From IMG/VR virus record IMGVR_UViG_3300036846_001130, positions 1 to 58,786 of that record: 58,786 bases of DNA; one strand, 5' to 3'. The notes under the pieces were generated by a model, which saw nothing but the letters and a program-made list of their open reading frames with translations, was not told where the DNA came from and ran no database searches. This document shows, piece by piece, positions 50,597 to 58,786 of this stretch (positions are counted from its first letter, which is position 1; every line of letters starts with the position of its first letter). Both the position numbers and the translations under genes were made by a program. Origin of the DNA: a virus.

Positions 50597-51576
50597 AAGA
50601 CGACCTCGAAGCCTTCCAGAAAGAAGCGCAGCGCGTCCAGAGCTTGGACCCGGTCATTCTCGAAAATCAGAAGCGCCGGGTGCAAAGCTTGCTGAAGCTG
50701 CCGGAGGGCCGCGAGGCCTTGCGGCGCGAGCTGGGCTACGACTTTCTCTTCGCCGATGACGCGCTCAAGGATGGCCGCCCGCTGGTGAGCCTGCTGGTGC
50801 CTACGCGCAGCGGGCCTAAGCCGGAAACCTCGAAAGCGGTGGATGCCATGATGCGCGCCTCGCGGCCTCACTGCATTCTCACGCCCGAGCCGGGCATCTC
50901 GCAGAGCGTGGTGCACTGGTCGCGCAATGATCTCATCCTCAAGCTGCGCAAATCGGGCCGCCCGGCTGACTATGTGCTGTTCATGGATGACGACATGACG
51001 CCGCCGCCCGATGCGCTGGTGAAGCTGCTGGCCCATGATCAGGACATTGTGGCCGGAGCCTGCACCGTGCGCACGGACCCGCCGCTGCCCAACTTCCGCA
51101 TCTGGATGCCGGACGTTCTCAGCTTTCGCACGGCCTTTGAGTGGACCGATCAGAACGGCATGCGGATGGGTGAGGGTTTGGTCGAGGTGGGCGGCGTGGG
51201 CGCGGCTTTCATGCTCATCACCACCAGCGCTCTCGACAAAATCGGCGAGTACTACCTCTCTTGCCAGTTCGAGCGCAAGTACATGGGCATGAGCGACGAG
51301 GTGGCGCGCGATCTCGAAGCGGGCCGCCGCCGCTATGCGAAAGAAACTGGAAACGAATTCTGGTTTGAGTTCCTGAAGCATCCTCTCGGCGATGGGGAGT
51401 TCGGCGAGGACCTCAGCTTCTGTTTCAAGGCGCGCGAGTGCGGCTACAAGATTTACGTCGACACCAGCGTGTGTCCCGGCCACATCGGCTCCTATGCCTA
51501 CGGCATTCCCGATTTCCTCAGCTACCAGTGCGAACTGCTGGCGCGTGAAGCAGTGAAGGAAGAGGTTGCACCATGA
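50593..51576 (+). CDS. GT2-like glycosyltransferase in the structural operon
   Basis: 327 aa. SLLVPTRSGPKPETSKAVDA start of a GT-A fold, DYVLFMDDDM (MDDD 131-134, metal-binding DxD type), then EVGGVGAAFMLITTSALDKI and the later FGEDLSFCFKARECGYKIYV (acidic ED near 276, acceptor-side motif) with VCPGHIG. No membrane segment or signal. It may glycosylate a virion protein or host target. ATG 50593 overlaps the previous stop. Confidence 0.7.
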   Translation: MKDDLEAFQKEAQRVQSLDPVILENQKRRVQSLLKLPEGREALRRELGYDFLFADDALKDGRPLVSLLVPTRSGPKPETSKAVDAMMRASRPHCILTPEPGISQSVVHWSRNDLILKLRKSGRPADYVLFMDDDMTPPPDALVKLLAHDQDIVAGACTVRTDPPLPNFRIWMPDVLSFRTAFEWTDQNGMRMGEGLVEVGGVGAAFMLITTSALDKIGEYYLSCQFERKYMGMSDEVARDLEAGRRRYAKETGNEFWFEFLKHPLGDGEFGEDLSFCFKARECGYKIYVDTSVCPGHIGSYAYGIPDFLSYQCELLAREAVKEEVAP

Positions 51577-52646
51577 GCACCCTGATCCCGGCACCCAGAC
51601 TCGGCGGCTGGACGCGCAGCATGCTGATCGAATTGGCCGACCGCCGCACCGAGCGCCGAGGCTCGAAGACGCTTGACCTGAATTCCGAGTTCCTGATGGC
51701 GCTGCAGATGCTGTGCATGGAGCGGCGCTGGTTCTGGCGACGGCGCACGGCATTTTTCCAGATGCTGCCGAACCAGTGGCAGTACGATCTCTCGCTGGTG
51801 CCGCCTGTGCCGTTGACGGTGAGCAGCGCTACCGCGACTTTCACGGATGGACTCTCCCCGAATTCGATCTTTGCGACCTATACCGTGCTCTCGACGGTGG
51901 GAGTGTTCGTAGGTCAGAACGTGCAGGTGACGGGGTGCAACAGCATCGCGGGCGCGCCTGCCGATTTCTTCAATGGCACTTTCCCTGTGACGGCTGTCGG
52001 TCCCGGCAACGTCGTGCAGTGCATCGTGGGCACCACTCCCGGCACCAACACAGGCATGTTCACCTACAACGCGGTGCAAGGCTCGATGCTTTCGACGGTC
52101 GCTTTCCAGTCTCCCGACGCCGGAGACCTGCAGCAGTTCGTGAAGCATGGGGTGCGCTACTACCCGAATCCCGGCAACTGGTCGCAGTGGGGCGAGATCA
52201 CGCCGCTGTTCGAGCGCGACCTGCAGACCAGCGCCATGTGGTCGAATCTCTATCGCCCTACTCCCGCACCACCGCAGCAGTACTTCCTGAGGCCCGGCGC
52301 GTTTCTTGTGCTGTGCCTCACTCCAGTTCCCGATCAGGGCTATCCCATCAGCATCGATTTCTGGAGCGTGCCCAAAATCGTGGACGCCATCGACGAGCAG
52401 ATTCCGCTGGTGCCTGCGTTCCTGCATCACGTCTTGCTGAAATGTCTTGAGGCGCAAATCTTCCGCTACACGCTGGGCGAGGGTGCGGCGAAATATCAGG
52501 CCGCCATGGGCGAGTACACGGCGCTGGTCGCCAAATATTCCGGCATGGATGGCATGGTGCCGGGCGAGCACATCGATTGGTCGGCTGATGACGATTACGA
52601 AAGCACCTTCGAGAACGCGCAGAACTCAGTCCAGAGCACGCGCTGA
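51573..52646 (+). CDS. Head-tail adaptor/connector protein
   Basis: 357 aa. WTRSMLIELADRRTERRGSK, then SEFLMALQMLCMERRWFWRR and a helical C-terminal part (KCLEAQIFRYTLGEGAAKYQ, AAMGEYTALVAKYSGMDGMV) as in podovirus gp4-type adaptors. An inserted beta domain (about 75-165: SATATFTDGLSPNSIFATYT) is unusual. It docks to the portal. Overlaps the GT stop by 4 nt. Confidence 0.6.
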   Translation: MSTLIPAPRLGGWTRSMLIELADRRTERRGSKTLDLNSEFLMALQMLCMERRWFWRRRTAFFQMLPNQWQYDLSLVPPVPLTVSSATATFTDGLSPNSIFATYTVLSTVGVFVGQNVQVTGCNSIAGAPADFFNGTFPVTAVGPGNVVQCIVGTTPGTNTGMFTYNAVQGSMLSTVAFQSPDAGDLQQFVKHGVRYYPNPGNWSQWGEITPLFERDLQTSAMWSNLYRPTPAPPQQYFLRPGAFLVLCLTPVPDQGYPISIDFWSVPKIVDAIDEQIPLVPAFLHHVLLKCLEAQIFRYTLGEGAAKYQAAMGEYTALVAKYSGMDGMVPGEHIDWSADDDYESTFENAQNSVQSTR

Positions 52647-55582
52647 TGCCCCCACTCAAAGCGATTGAGCAAGCCGAATTCGGCGGCGTTGATTCGCGGT
52701 CCAACCCGATCAACATGCCGATGAAGCGCTTCCTGATGGCGAAGAACTGGGTGCCGCGCCCCGATGGCCATCTGGAATTGCGCGAGGGTTACACGCAGCT
52801 CACGCCCGATCCCTACGTCACCGATGGAGCCGTGCATTCGATCACCAGCTACTTTGTCGCCACCCGCGCCAAAAACTTCGATACGTCTCTGCCCGATCCC
52901 GTCCCCCTCTTCGACCGCTACACTCCCTGCGTCTTCTTCTGGCGGGGCACCACGCCGTACCTGCGACGGCTGAGCGATGGTGACACGGTCATCGTGCCCG
53001 TTGATGGCGATCCCATCGCATCCTCACAGCGCTTTCAATATGCGCTGGGCAAAAACGGCTCGCTGTACATGCACAACGGCACCGACATGAAGTTTTTCGA
53101 TGGCGTGAAGCTGCGCGACATCGGGCTGCCGATCATGAGCACCGCAGGCCTTGCGGGAGTCAATGTGGAGGCGGGCTTCTCGGCTCCCGCTGCCAGCGAT
53201 CTGGCGAACGCCAGCATGACGCTAATCGACGATACCTCCGGACTCGGCGGCTGGTGGACGACGGGGCAGGATGGCTATTTGTTCTACGGATTTTTCGATA
53301 CCACTGACAACAGCTTCGCGCCCACCACTGCGCCGATTGGTGACACGCAGTATCCCCTCGCTGATCCGGCGACTCCTCTCGACAAGCAGCACCTGCAGAT
53401 CACGCCGATGCCCGACACTCCAGCCTCGACCACGCTAGGATTGATCTCGATCTCAATGACCGGGTCGGCGGGGCCACCCACAGCGGGCGCATGCTTCGTC
53501 AATTACCGCTACCGTACTCACCCTCCCGCAGCTCCCGATCCCACCTATCCCATGCCCGCAGCAACCATGACAGCGGTCAATCCCACCACGGTGAATGTAC
53601 ATTGTCCCGGCCATGGCCTCGCTCTCAGCGGTGTCGATCCGGCCCGCACCGGACTCTATGCATGGTATAAGGCGGTCCCCTACGTTTTCTGTCTGGAGCT
53701 GGTCGACCCCACCAACCTGCCCGCATGGGAAAATGGCGGGCCGTTCGTCATCGACAGCGTGGTCGACGCTGACAACTTCACTTTCAAGGTCCCCAGCGGC
53801 TCGGCCTCTGACTACGCGGCGTATTCCGGCACGGTGAACATCATCCTGATCACCGCTTTCCCGCAAGGCTCCACCACTCTCGGCCCCTTCGATGTTCCGT
53901 TTTCTCCATGGCGCAATCAGGGCCAGCAGATCAGCCGGGACGGCAAGCTTCTGGTTCCGTTCTCCGACTCGCCAAACTCTTCACTGCTGCCCGCCTCGAC
54001 CATCGGAGGCGCGCAGCCCGGCTATCAGTTCTATGTCGCGATCTTCAACCCCTACACCGGGCACGTGGGCAACCGCACGCCCATCGGGCCACGCCTCGCC
54101 AACAAAGGCGACAGCACGGTGATCATCACAGGCCTGCCTGCTATCGGTGGCCCTTTCTCTGCGCTGAGGGAGCATCTGCAGTGGGGGAATGGCAGCGAGC
54201 TGGAGAGGCTGCGGGGAAGCCGGATGCGGCGCAACATACGGCAGGGCAAAGTCGCTGCGCGCACCGTCACAACTTTCAGCGCGGAATGGTATCTGCTCAT
54301 TGGGCGCACGGGCGATGGTGGCGAGGTGCCCTATGCGGTGATCGACACCGATGGAAACTGGGTGTGGTACAACCCCACGCGCGACGCGGGCGGCACCGTC
54401 ACCCTGCAGTATGGCCAGATCGACGGCAATTCCGAGCTGCCCTTCACCAACTTCATCCCGCCCGCCTTCGCCAACTTCTGGCGCGAGGGAGATCGCCAGT
54501 GCGGCTCGGTGGCGAATCAACCCTTTGTCTATCGCAGCGCTGCGGAACTGGATGACACCACCGGAATCTTTGTGGGTGATCCGGCAGAGGCGTGGGACCC
54601 TTCGAAGATCGAGACCTTTCCCAGCGCGCACCCGATCATCGGCGGCTTCGGCAACATGCAGGAGTCGTGGGCGTTCTCGACAGGGGAAGTGGGTGTGCTT
54701 TCCGAACTCTCCGGCGAGGTGGTGTGGAACGGTCCTTACAACTTCGGGATTGCTGGACCTTTCGCCTTCGATACAGGCTGGCAGTCGCTGCCCTTCTGGG
54801 TCACGCACGATAAGCAACTCTGCACCATGATGCCCGGCTCCAGCGGGCCGATGGCGATCTCGACCGAATACGAGGCGGCGCTGCTGGCAAAAATCGGCGA
54901 TCTCTCGCAGACAGAGGTGGTCTATTTCCTCGACTCCGTGAAAATGATTGAGGTGCTGCGCATCAAGTGTGTCGATCAGGCGGGCAATCCCTTCGTGATC
55001 ATTCACGATTTCAACCTGCGCGATGACCTGAGTCCTTACGGGCAAGGTTATGAGGACGATTACCAAGCGCCGCTGAATTCCACCGTCTTCACCATGGTGC
55101 GAATTCGCGATGCCAACGATCAGCTGCAGGTCTGGGCGGGCGCGAGCGACGGCAACCTCTACCAGTTTTACTCAGGTGGTGACGACTTCGGCACTCCCTT
55201 CACGGCGGAATCGATCAGCTTGCGCTATCTGGGCGGCGAGCGCACTGCCTGCAAAACGCTGGAGTGGTACGGCGACGAAAATATCCAGTGGTACATCATC
55301 GACAAGATGGTCGGCATTGTTTCCGATTACACGCAGTGGATCGAGCTGAGCTTCGAAATGCGCCCCGTGCCCGGCGACGTCTACAACGCGCACTGGATGG
55401 CTGACCTGCAGCGCCCGGAGATGACGCACTGCTATTTGTGGGCACGCTTGGAGAGTCACGCAGTGGACGCGCTCGATCCCGCGAAGCCGATGGCACTGAG
55501 CGATCCGCCGCACCTGCCGCTGGAAACCTATGGCCGCCTCTATTTCGCCGCTCCGATTCTGGGCGATTCGAGGGGAAGATGA
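52646..55582 (+). CDS. Large tail nozzle/stabilisation-type protein
   Basis: 978 aa. The start IEQAEFGGVDSRSNPINMPM, then KNWVPRPDGHLELREGYTQL matches the N-terminus of podovirus tail nozzle (P22 gp10/T7 gp12-like) proteins. Long beta-rich repeats fill the rest, including WREGDRQCGSVANQPFVYRS and PYNFGIAGPFAFDTGWQSLP, consistent with propeller blades. It would complete the DNA-ejection channel. A direct homologue is not proven. Confidence 0.6.
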   Translation: MPPLKAIEQAEFGGVDSRSNPINMPMKRFLMAKNWVPRPDGHLELREGYTQLTPDPYVTDGAVHSITSYFVATRAKNFDTSLPDPVPLFDRYTPCVFFWRGTTPYLRRLSDGDTVIVPVDGDPIASSQRFQYALGKNGSLYMHNGTDMKFFDGVKLRDIGLPIMSTAGLAGVNVEAGFSAPAASDLANASMTLIDDTSGLGGWWTTGQDGYLFYGFFDTTDNSFAPTTAPIGDTQYPLADPATPLDKQHLQITPMPDTPASTTLGLISISMTGSAGPPTAGACFVNYRYRTHPPAAPDPTYPMPAATMTAVNPTTVNVHCPGHGLALSGVDPARTGLYAWYKAVPYVFCLELVDPTNLPAWENGGPFVIDSVVDADNFTFKVPSGSASDYAAYSGTVNIILITAFPQGSTTLGPFDVPFSPWRNQGQQISRDGKLLVPFSDSPNSSLLPASTIGGAQPGYQFYVAIFNPYTGHVGNRTPIGPRLANKGDSTVIITGLPAIGGPFSALREHLQWGNGSELERLRGSRMRRNIRQGKVAARTVTTFSAEWYLLIGRTGDGGEVPYAVIDTDGNWVWYNPTRDAGGTVTLQYGQIDGNSELPFTNFIPPAFANFWREGDRQCGSVANQPFVYRSAAELDDTTGIFVGDPAEAWDPSKIETFPSAHPIIGGFGNMQESWAFSTGEVGVLSELSGEVVWNGPYNFGIAGPFAFDTGWQSLPFWVTHDKQLCTMMPGSSGPMAISTEYEAALLAKIGDLSQTEVVYFLDSVKMIEVLRIKCVDQAGNPFVIIHDFNLRDDLSPYGQGYEDDYQAPLNSTVFTMVRIRDANDQLQVWAGASDGNLYQFYSGGDDFGTPFTAESISLRYLGGERTACKTLEWYGDENIQWYIIDKMVGIVSDYTQWIELSFEMRPVPGDVYNAHWMADLQRPEMTHCYLWARLESHAVDALDPAKPMALSDPPHLPLETYGRLYFAAPILGDSRGR

Positions 55583-56073
55583 AAAGCACTCTCGGGCCAC
55601 AAATCGGAGGCGATCATTCCAGCATGATGCAGGAGCGCGTGCGGTCGATCACCGCCATCCGGGCGCACGGCACGCAGCGCATTCCCGCTGCCCCGCGCGG
55701 GGTCGGAGTGCAACCTGCGCAAGGTGGCGCGGTGGTCACGTGGCATCTGCCGTCCAATTACGACGACGTGACGGGCTATCGCATCTACGTGGGGACCGAG
55801 AAAAATCTGTCATTACAGATTCGTGATCGCGGCACCCGGCAAATCTTTGTCCCGCTGGCTGCAGGGGCGACGCCCAAGCAAAACAATATTTTCATCAGTG
55901 TGGTCAACGGATTCCGCGAGGGACCGCGCCTGCAGGTGCAAGGCAGAGCGCTCGACAACGGCACCATGACGGAGCAGGTTGTGCCGCTGCCCGCGTTTGA
56001 TTTCGTGGAGCAATTCTCGGGCGGCCTCGATAAGACGCAGAGCGGGCAGCCCAGCGGCAAGAGGGTGCCATGA
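55579..56073 (+). CDS. Fibronectin III-like virion protein
   Basis: 164 aa. AAPRGVGVQPAQGGAVVTWH, LPSNYDDVTGYRIYVGTEKN and IFISVVNGFREGPRLQVQG show the W...Y...N pattern of FnIII strands B-G. Overlaps the nozzle-gene stop. FnIII domains decorate phage tails and bind sugars. Confidence 0.65.
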   Translation: MKSTLGPQIGGDHSSMMQERVRSITAIRAHGTQRIPAAPRGVGVQPAQGGAVVTWHLPSNYDDVTGYRIYVGTEKNLSLQIRDRGTRQIFVPLAAGATPKQNNIFISVVNGFREGPRLQVQGRALDNGTMTEQVVPLPAFDFVEQFSGGLDKTQSGQPSGKRVP

Positions 56074-56510
56074 AGGTGCAAATCTTCCAAATCTTTTTCA
56101 AGGCCAACGCCAGCGGCGAACTGGTTCCCACCGACAACGAGCTGTTCACTCTCGCCAGCGAATTCGCGGAGCAGTACATCGTCGACGAGGTGGAATTCCG
56201 CGATTACAAAAACACTTGGGTGGCCTGCGAGGTGAACGAGCAAGGCGAACCGATTCGCTGCCTCGGTCTTCTGGGCCTGCAGATGCGCGCCGATTTCCCG
56301 CTGTGCCGCTTCACCGACAATGCGGCGGTGGTCAAGCTGGTGCAACGCGCCAACGATTATTTGCATGACGTGCATGGAGCGCGCGGCAGCTACGCGCTGG
56401 TGCACTGCGCCGTGGATGATGCGCCGGAGCAACGGTGCACCGACTATCTGGATTGGATGAAGGCATTCGAACTCACGCCTGCAGATCGCTGGGCGATCCG
56501 GGTGCGCTGA
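56070..56510 (+). CDS. Tail/internal protein, GNAT-like features uncertain
   Basis: 146 aa. VQIFQIFFKANASGELVPTD, VDEVEFRDYKNTWVACEVNE and helical VVKLVQRANDYLHDVHGARG. The pattern of strand, helix, strand hints at a small acetyltransferase-like fold sometimes fused to phage proteins, but the acetyl-CoA Q/R-x-x-G-x-G/A motif is not visible. Annotated as unknown virion-region protein. Confidence 0.5.
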   Translation: MKVQIFQIFFKANASGELVPTDNELFTLASEFAEQYIVDEVEFRDYKNTWVACEVNEQGEPIRCLGLLGLQMRADFPLCRFTDNAAVVKLVQRANDYLHDVHGARGSYALVHCAVDDAPEQRCTDYLDWMKAFELTPADRWAIRVR

Positions 56511-56520
56511 GGAGGGCAAC

Positions 56521-57099
56521 ATGGGCGGCGGCGGCGTAAGTGGCGCACAGAAGAATACAGCAGCGGGGAACCTCGCGAACATGGCGACCACTGCCACTGG
56601 CAACATGAATCAGCAGTATGGGCAGGGCCAGCAGGCAGGCCAAGCCGCCACCGGATTTTTCGCCAACCGCTTGGCGAATGGTCTGCCCGGCTACCGCAAC
56701 ATGACCGACTTCAGCTCCGGCGACATCGCGCAGGCCTACGCACCGATCCGCGCGGACCTTATGCGCCGGACGGGCGGATACACCAGTACACCCTCGGGTT
56801 ATCGCGATGCGCTGTTCACCAATCTCGGAGCGCAACAGGGGCGAGCGTTCGACTCGACACTGATGCAGGCGCGGATGGCCAACGAGATGGCCAAGCAGCA
56901 AGGCGCTGCCGGGATGCAGGGCGAGCAGCAGATCGCAGGCAATCAGGCGCTCGGGTATGGATCGCTCGGAGCAGGCACGAATCAGTCGCTGCTCTACGGT
57001 CCTTCGAAGCCGACCGCGTGGGGCACTGTTGGCGGCCTTCTGCAGCAGGGCATGCAGACAGCTGGGGACTTGGCGAAGGCCGGAGCGTTTAAGGGATAA
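56521..57099 (+). CDS. Internal/ejection-type virion protein
   Basis: 192 aa, low-complexity Gly/Ala/Gln/Asn (GGGGVSGAQKNTAAGNLANM, GQGQQAGQAATGFF, QQGRAFDSTLMQARMANEM). Amphipathic helices recall ejected inner-virion proteins of podoviruses. SD GAGGAGGGC precedes ATG 56521. Confidence 0.55.
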   Translation: MGGGGVSGAQKNTAAGNLANMATTATGNMNQQYGQGQQAGQAATGFFANRLANGLPGYRNMTDFSSGDIAQAYAPIRADLMRRTGGYTSTPSGYRDALFTNLGAQQGRAFDSTLMQARMANEMAKQQGAAGMQGEQQIAGNQALGYGSLGAGTNQSLLYGPSKPTAWGTVGGLLQQGMQTAGDLAKAGAFKG

Positions 57100-57109
57100 G
57101 GAGCACGCT

Positions 57110-57337
57110 ATGGGAGCAGGCCTTAGCAAGATGGGAAATAATTTCCTGAGTAATTTCCAGACCCCGCAAGGGACTACTCCGGGTTCAGTGCTGGGTGGTA
57201 TCGGCGACATGGCGGACATCGCAGGGATAGGTGGGCAGAAACTGGGGCAGCAGCAGCAGCCCGCGCAGCCCGTCAATTTCAATCCGCCTCCGCAGGCCTT
57301 CATCGCGCCGCCTAAAAATCCGTTTTACGGAGGTTGA
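57110..57337 (+). CDS. Small Gln/Pro-rich virion protein
   Basis: 75 aa (MGAGLSKMGNNFLSNFQTPQ...). Ends IAPPKNPFYGG, similar to the FYGE tags at 39-40 kb. The leader AAGGAGCACGCT resembles a diverged version of the shared leader. Confidence 0.5.
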   Translation: MGAGLSKMGNNFLSNFQTPQGTTPGSVLGGIGDMADIAGIGGQKLGQQQQPAQPVNFNPPPQAFIAPPKNPFYGG

Positions 57338-57340
57338 GCT

Positions 57341-58786
57341 ATGACTTCACCGACACTGGACGACATTCTCACCAACCCGTACAACGCTGCGATGACATCG
57401 GCGGGCGTGGTCCCGCCAGCTCCATCGACGGCAGACTTGCCGCTCGATTCGCGCGCCGCTCCTGCCTTGCCAGTGTCAGGCGAGCCGCCCGTCAGCGCTC
57501 TCGCGCTCAGGAAATTCATTCCGCCCTCGGTGATGATGAAGCCTGAGCAGAGTCGTTTCGCGCTCACCAAAACAGAGTCCGGCCCTCCAGCTCCGGGCAT
57601 CAATCCCGGCTACACTCCGAGCTACGGAGAGCAGATGGCGGGCGTCGCTGCGGGCGTGCCCGGTTCAGCCGCTCCAATGACGAAACTCGGGAAGTTGCTC
57701 TACATCCTCAAGGGTGTGGGCACAGGTGGAATCGTTGGGTCGACGCAGCCCACGTTGGGCACGGGCTTCGAAGCGGCGGAGCAACATGGCATGCAGCAGC
57801 AACAGAACGAGCTGGGCCTCGCACAAGCGCGCCAGAATCTCTCGCAGGTGCAGACTCCATACGGGCCGATGCCCTACTCGCTGGCAAGGACGCTCCTGCC
57901 CGCGTACATCGCGGCGGAGTCGCGCGAGAATGTCGCGGACACTGCAGGCCAGTCGCGCCAAAAGGTCGCGCAGACTGCGGCGCTATCACGCGAGCAGGTT
58001 GCCAATATCATGGCGCAGGCGAAGAGGGATGTTGCCGGAGCGGCGGGAGTCACGGTCACGCCGGAACTGGCCAAGCAATACAATCTCCCGGCGAACTTCA
58101 TCGGGACGCGAGCCAAGATCACTGACCTTGCTGCAGCGGAACGCGCGGGAGTCTTCGAAAATATTCCGATGATGAGCGCGCAAGGGCTGGTCGTGGTCAA
58201 TCGAAAGACCGGGAAGGTGCGGCAAGCTACAGGCGACGAAGAACAGACCTATGCTCCCACCGCACTGGCTGCGCCGAAGGAGATCGCCGATCCCAACAAT
58301 CCGGGTAACACGGTCATCGTGCCCGCTGGTCAATCCTTTGGCGCGCAAGGTACTCAGTCCGCCTCGTTGCAGGTCCCCCGACAGGCGGCGAAGGCGGAAG
58401 TGCCCACAAAGATTGGCGACCAGAGAGTCGCCTTCACGACGATGATTCAGCACGCCGACCTTCTGCGCACAGCGATGAAGGCCTTGCGCAATGGCGACGT
58501 GCAAACCCTGAACCAACTGAAGAATGCTTTCCTGAATGAGTTCGGCTACGCTGGCCCGATCACGGCGGCGGCGATTGCGGACGCCTACAAGGGAGAGGTC
58601 AGCAACGTCATCAACAAAGGCCACATCACCGACACCGGGAGCGAGAAGATCGCGCACACTCTAAACCCGGAGAGTCAAAGTCCCGACGAGATGGAAGGTG
58701 TCATCGGCGCATATCAAGCGCTCGCGCAGTCGAAGATGAACATGCTGAACCAGCAAGAGCAGGATGCGATCAAGAAAGCGCAAAAG
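57341..58786 (+). CDS. Large internal virion protein, partial (runs off right edge)
   Basis: 482 codons stay open from ATG 57341 to the window end. N-terminal low-complexity Pro/Ala region, a coiled middle (GMQQQQNELGLAQARQNLSQ, ENVADTAGQSRQKVAQTAAL) and a helical C-terminal part (QHADLLRTAMKALRNGDVQT). Similar lengths and styles occur in podovirus internal core proteins. Starts 3 nt after the previous stop; GGAGGTTGAGCT gives the SD. Confidence 0.6.
   Translation, partial: MTSPTLDDILTNPYNAAMTSAGVVPPAPSTADLPLDSRAAPALPVSGEPPVSALALRKFIPPSVMMKPEQSRFALTKTESGPPAPGINPGYTPSYGEQMAGVAAGVPGSAAPMTKLGKLLYILKGVGTGGIVGSTQPTLGTGFEAAEQHGMQQQQNELGLAQARQNLSQVQTPYGPMPYSLARTLLPAYIAAESRENVADTAGQSRQKVAQTAALSREQVANIMAQAKRDVAGAAGVTVTPELAKQYNLPANFIGTRAKITDLAAAERAGVFENIPMMSAQGLVVVNRKTGKVRQATGDEEQTYAPTALAAPKEIADPNNPGNTVIVPAGQSFGAQGTQSASLQVPRQAAKAEVPTKIGDQRVAFTTMIQHADLLRTAMKALRNGDVQTLNQLKNAFLNEFGYAGPITAAAIADAYKGEVSNVINKGHITDTGSEKIAHTLNPESQSPDEMEGVIGAYQALAQSKMNMLNQQEQDAIKKAQK

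Noticed and set aside
53981-55066. 361-codon minus-strand frame within the nozzle-like gene
   Set aside because: Product is low-quality and antisense to a continuous 978-residue protein.
1-58786. Integrase, tRNA genes and restriction-modification genes
   Set aside because: Reading both strands showed no tyrosine or serine recombinase motifs, no cloverleaf candidates and no DNA methyltransferase NPPY/DPPY motif; they may lie outside the window.

Overview
The window is one stretch of a tailed double-stranded DNA phage (or prophage) genome, cut at both ends inside genes. Its GC-rich coding is packed into about 110 tightly overlapping genes. It contains a full set of morphogenesis genes: small terminase, a large terminase split in two, a 906-residue portal, an acidic scaffold, an SU10/DUF5309-type major capsid protein, an adaptor, a nozzle-like tail protein and fibres. 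No tape measure or contractile sheath is visible, which suggests a podovirus-like particle. The host is inferred to be an acidobacterium or a similar soil bacterium. The grounds are a PEP-CTERM-tagged exported protein, several Sec signal peptides, polysaccharide-active enzymes and the amino-acid style of the fibre genes. No integrase, tRNA gene or CRISPR array was seen.

Layout. (1) Positions 1-10.7 kb, minus strand: a homologous-recombination and nucleic-acid module. It holds a single-strand-annealing-type protein, a RecB/YqaJ/Cas4-like exonuclease with an Fe-S-type cysteine pattern, two PD-(D/E)XK-like proteins, a replication-terminator-family protein and an XRE regulator. Mixed in are cell-envelope genes: a secreted glycosidase, a glycosyltransferase, a PEP-CTERM protein, a SAM methyltransferase and a papain-like-fold protein. 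(2) Positions 10.9-19.4 kb: two divergent arrays of very small proteins meeting near 16.13 kb. They are driven by nine near-identical sigma70-type promoters, each carrying the same palindromic operator (consensus ATAGGCGCATTGCGCCTAT) between the -35 and -10 boxes. Many of these genes also share the leader AGGAGCACAGCGA just before the start codon. (3) Positions 19.4-24.3 kb, plus strand: replication. There is a structured intergenic region, an initiator gene with internal iteron-like repeats and an AT-rich tract (a lambda-like origin candidate), a small RHH-like/replisome-organiser protein, a DnaB helicase and an M15 peptidase. (4) Positions 24.3-31.3 kb: small accessory genes, many zinc-ribbon-like, with a GH71/99-like protein. 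(5) Positions 31.4-36.7 kb: three large exported or fibre-like proteins. (6) Positions 36.7-58.8 kb: a tandem triplet of small paralogues, packaging, portal, fibres, scaffold, capsid, a strong terminator, tail genes and internal virion proteins, running off the right edge.

How it fits together (inference). A repressor binding the repeated operator could silence all the dispersed early promoters at once, in both directions. The initiator/RHH/DnaB set would replicate from the iteron site, with the exonuclease and annealing pair supporting recombination. The late plus-strand operon builds the virion. The exported glycosidases, glycosyltransferases, PEP-CTERM protein and fibre-like proteins suggest that the phage remodels or exploits host surface polysaccharide.

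The most unusual points are the promoter-embedded operator network, the large terminase split by a 1.8 kb cassette of small genes, the C-terminal FYGE/FFGE tags in that cassette, and the phage-encoded set of exported proteins including PEP-CTERM. All family assignments come from motifs read by eye; no database search was run.
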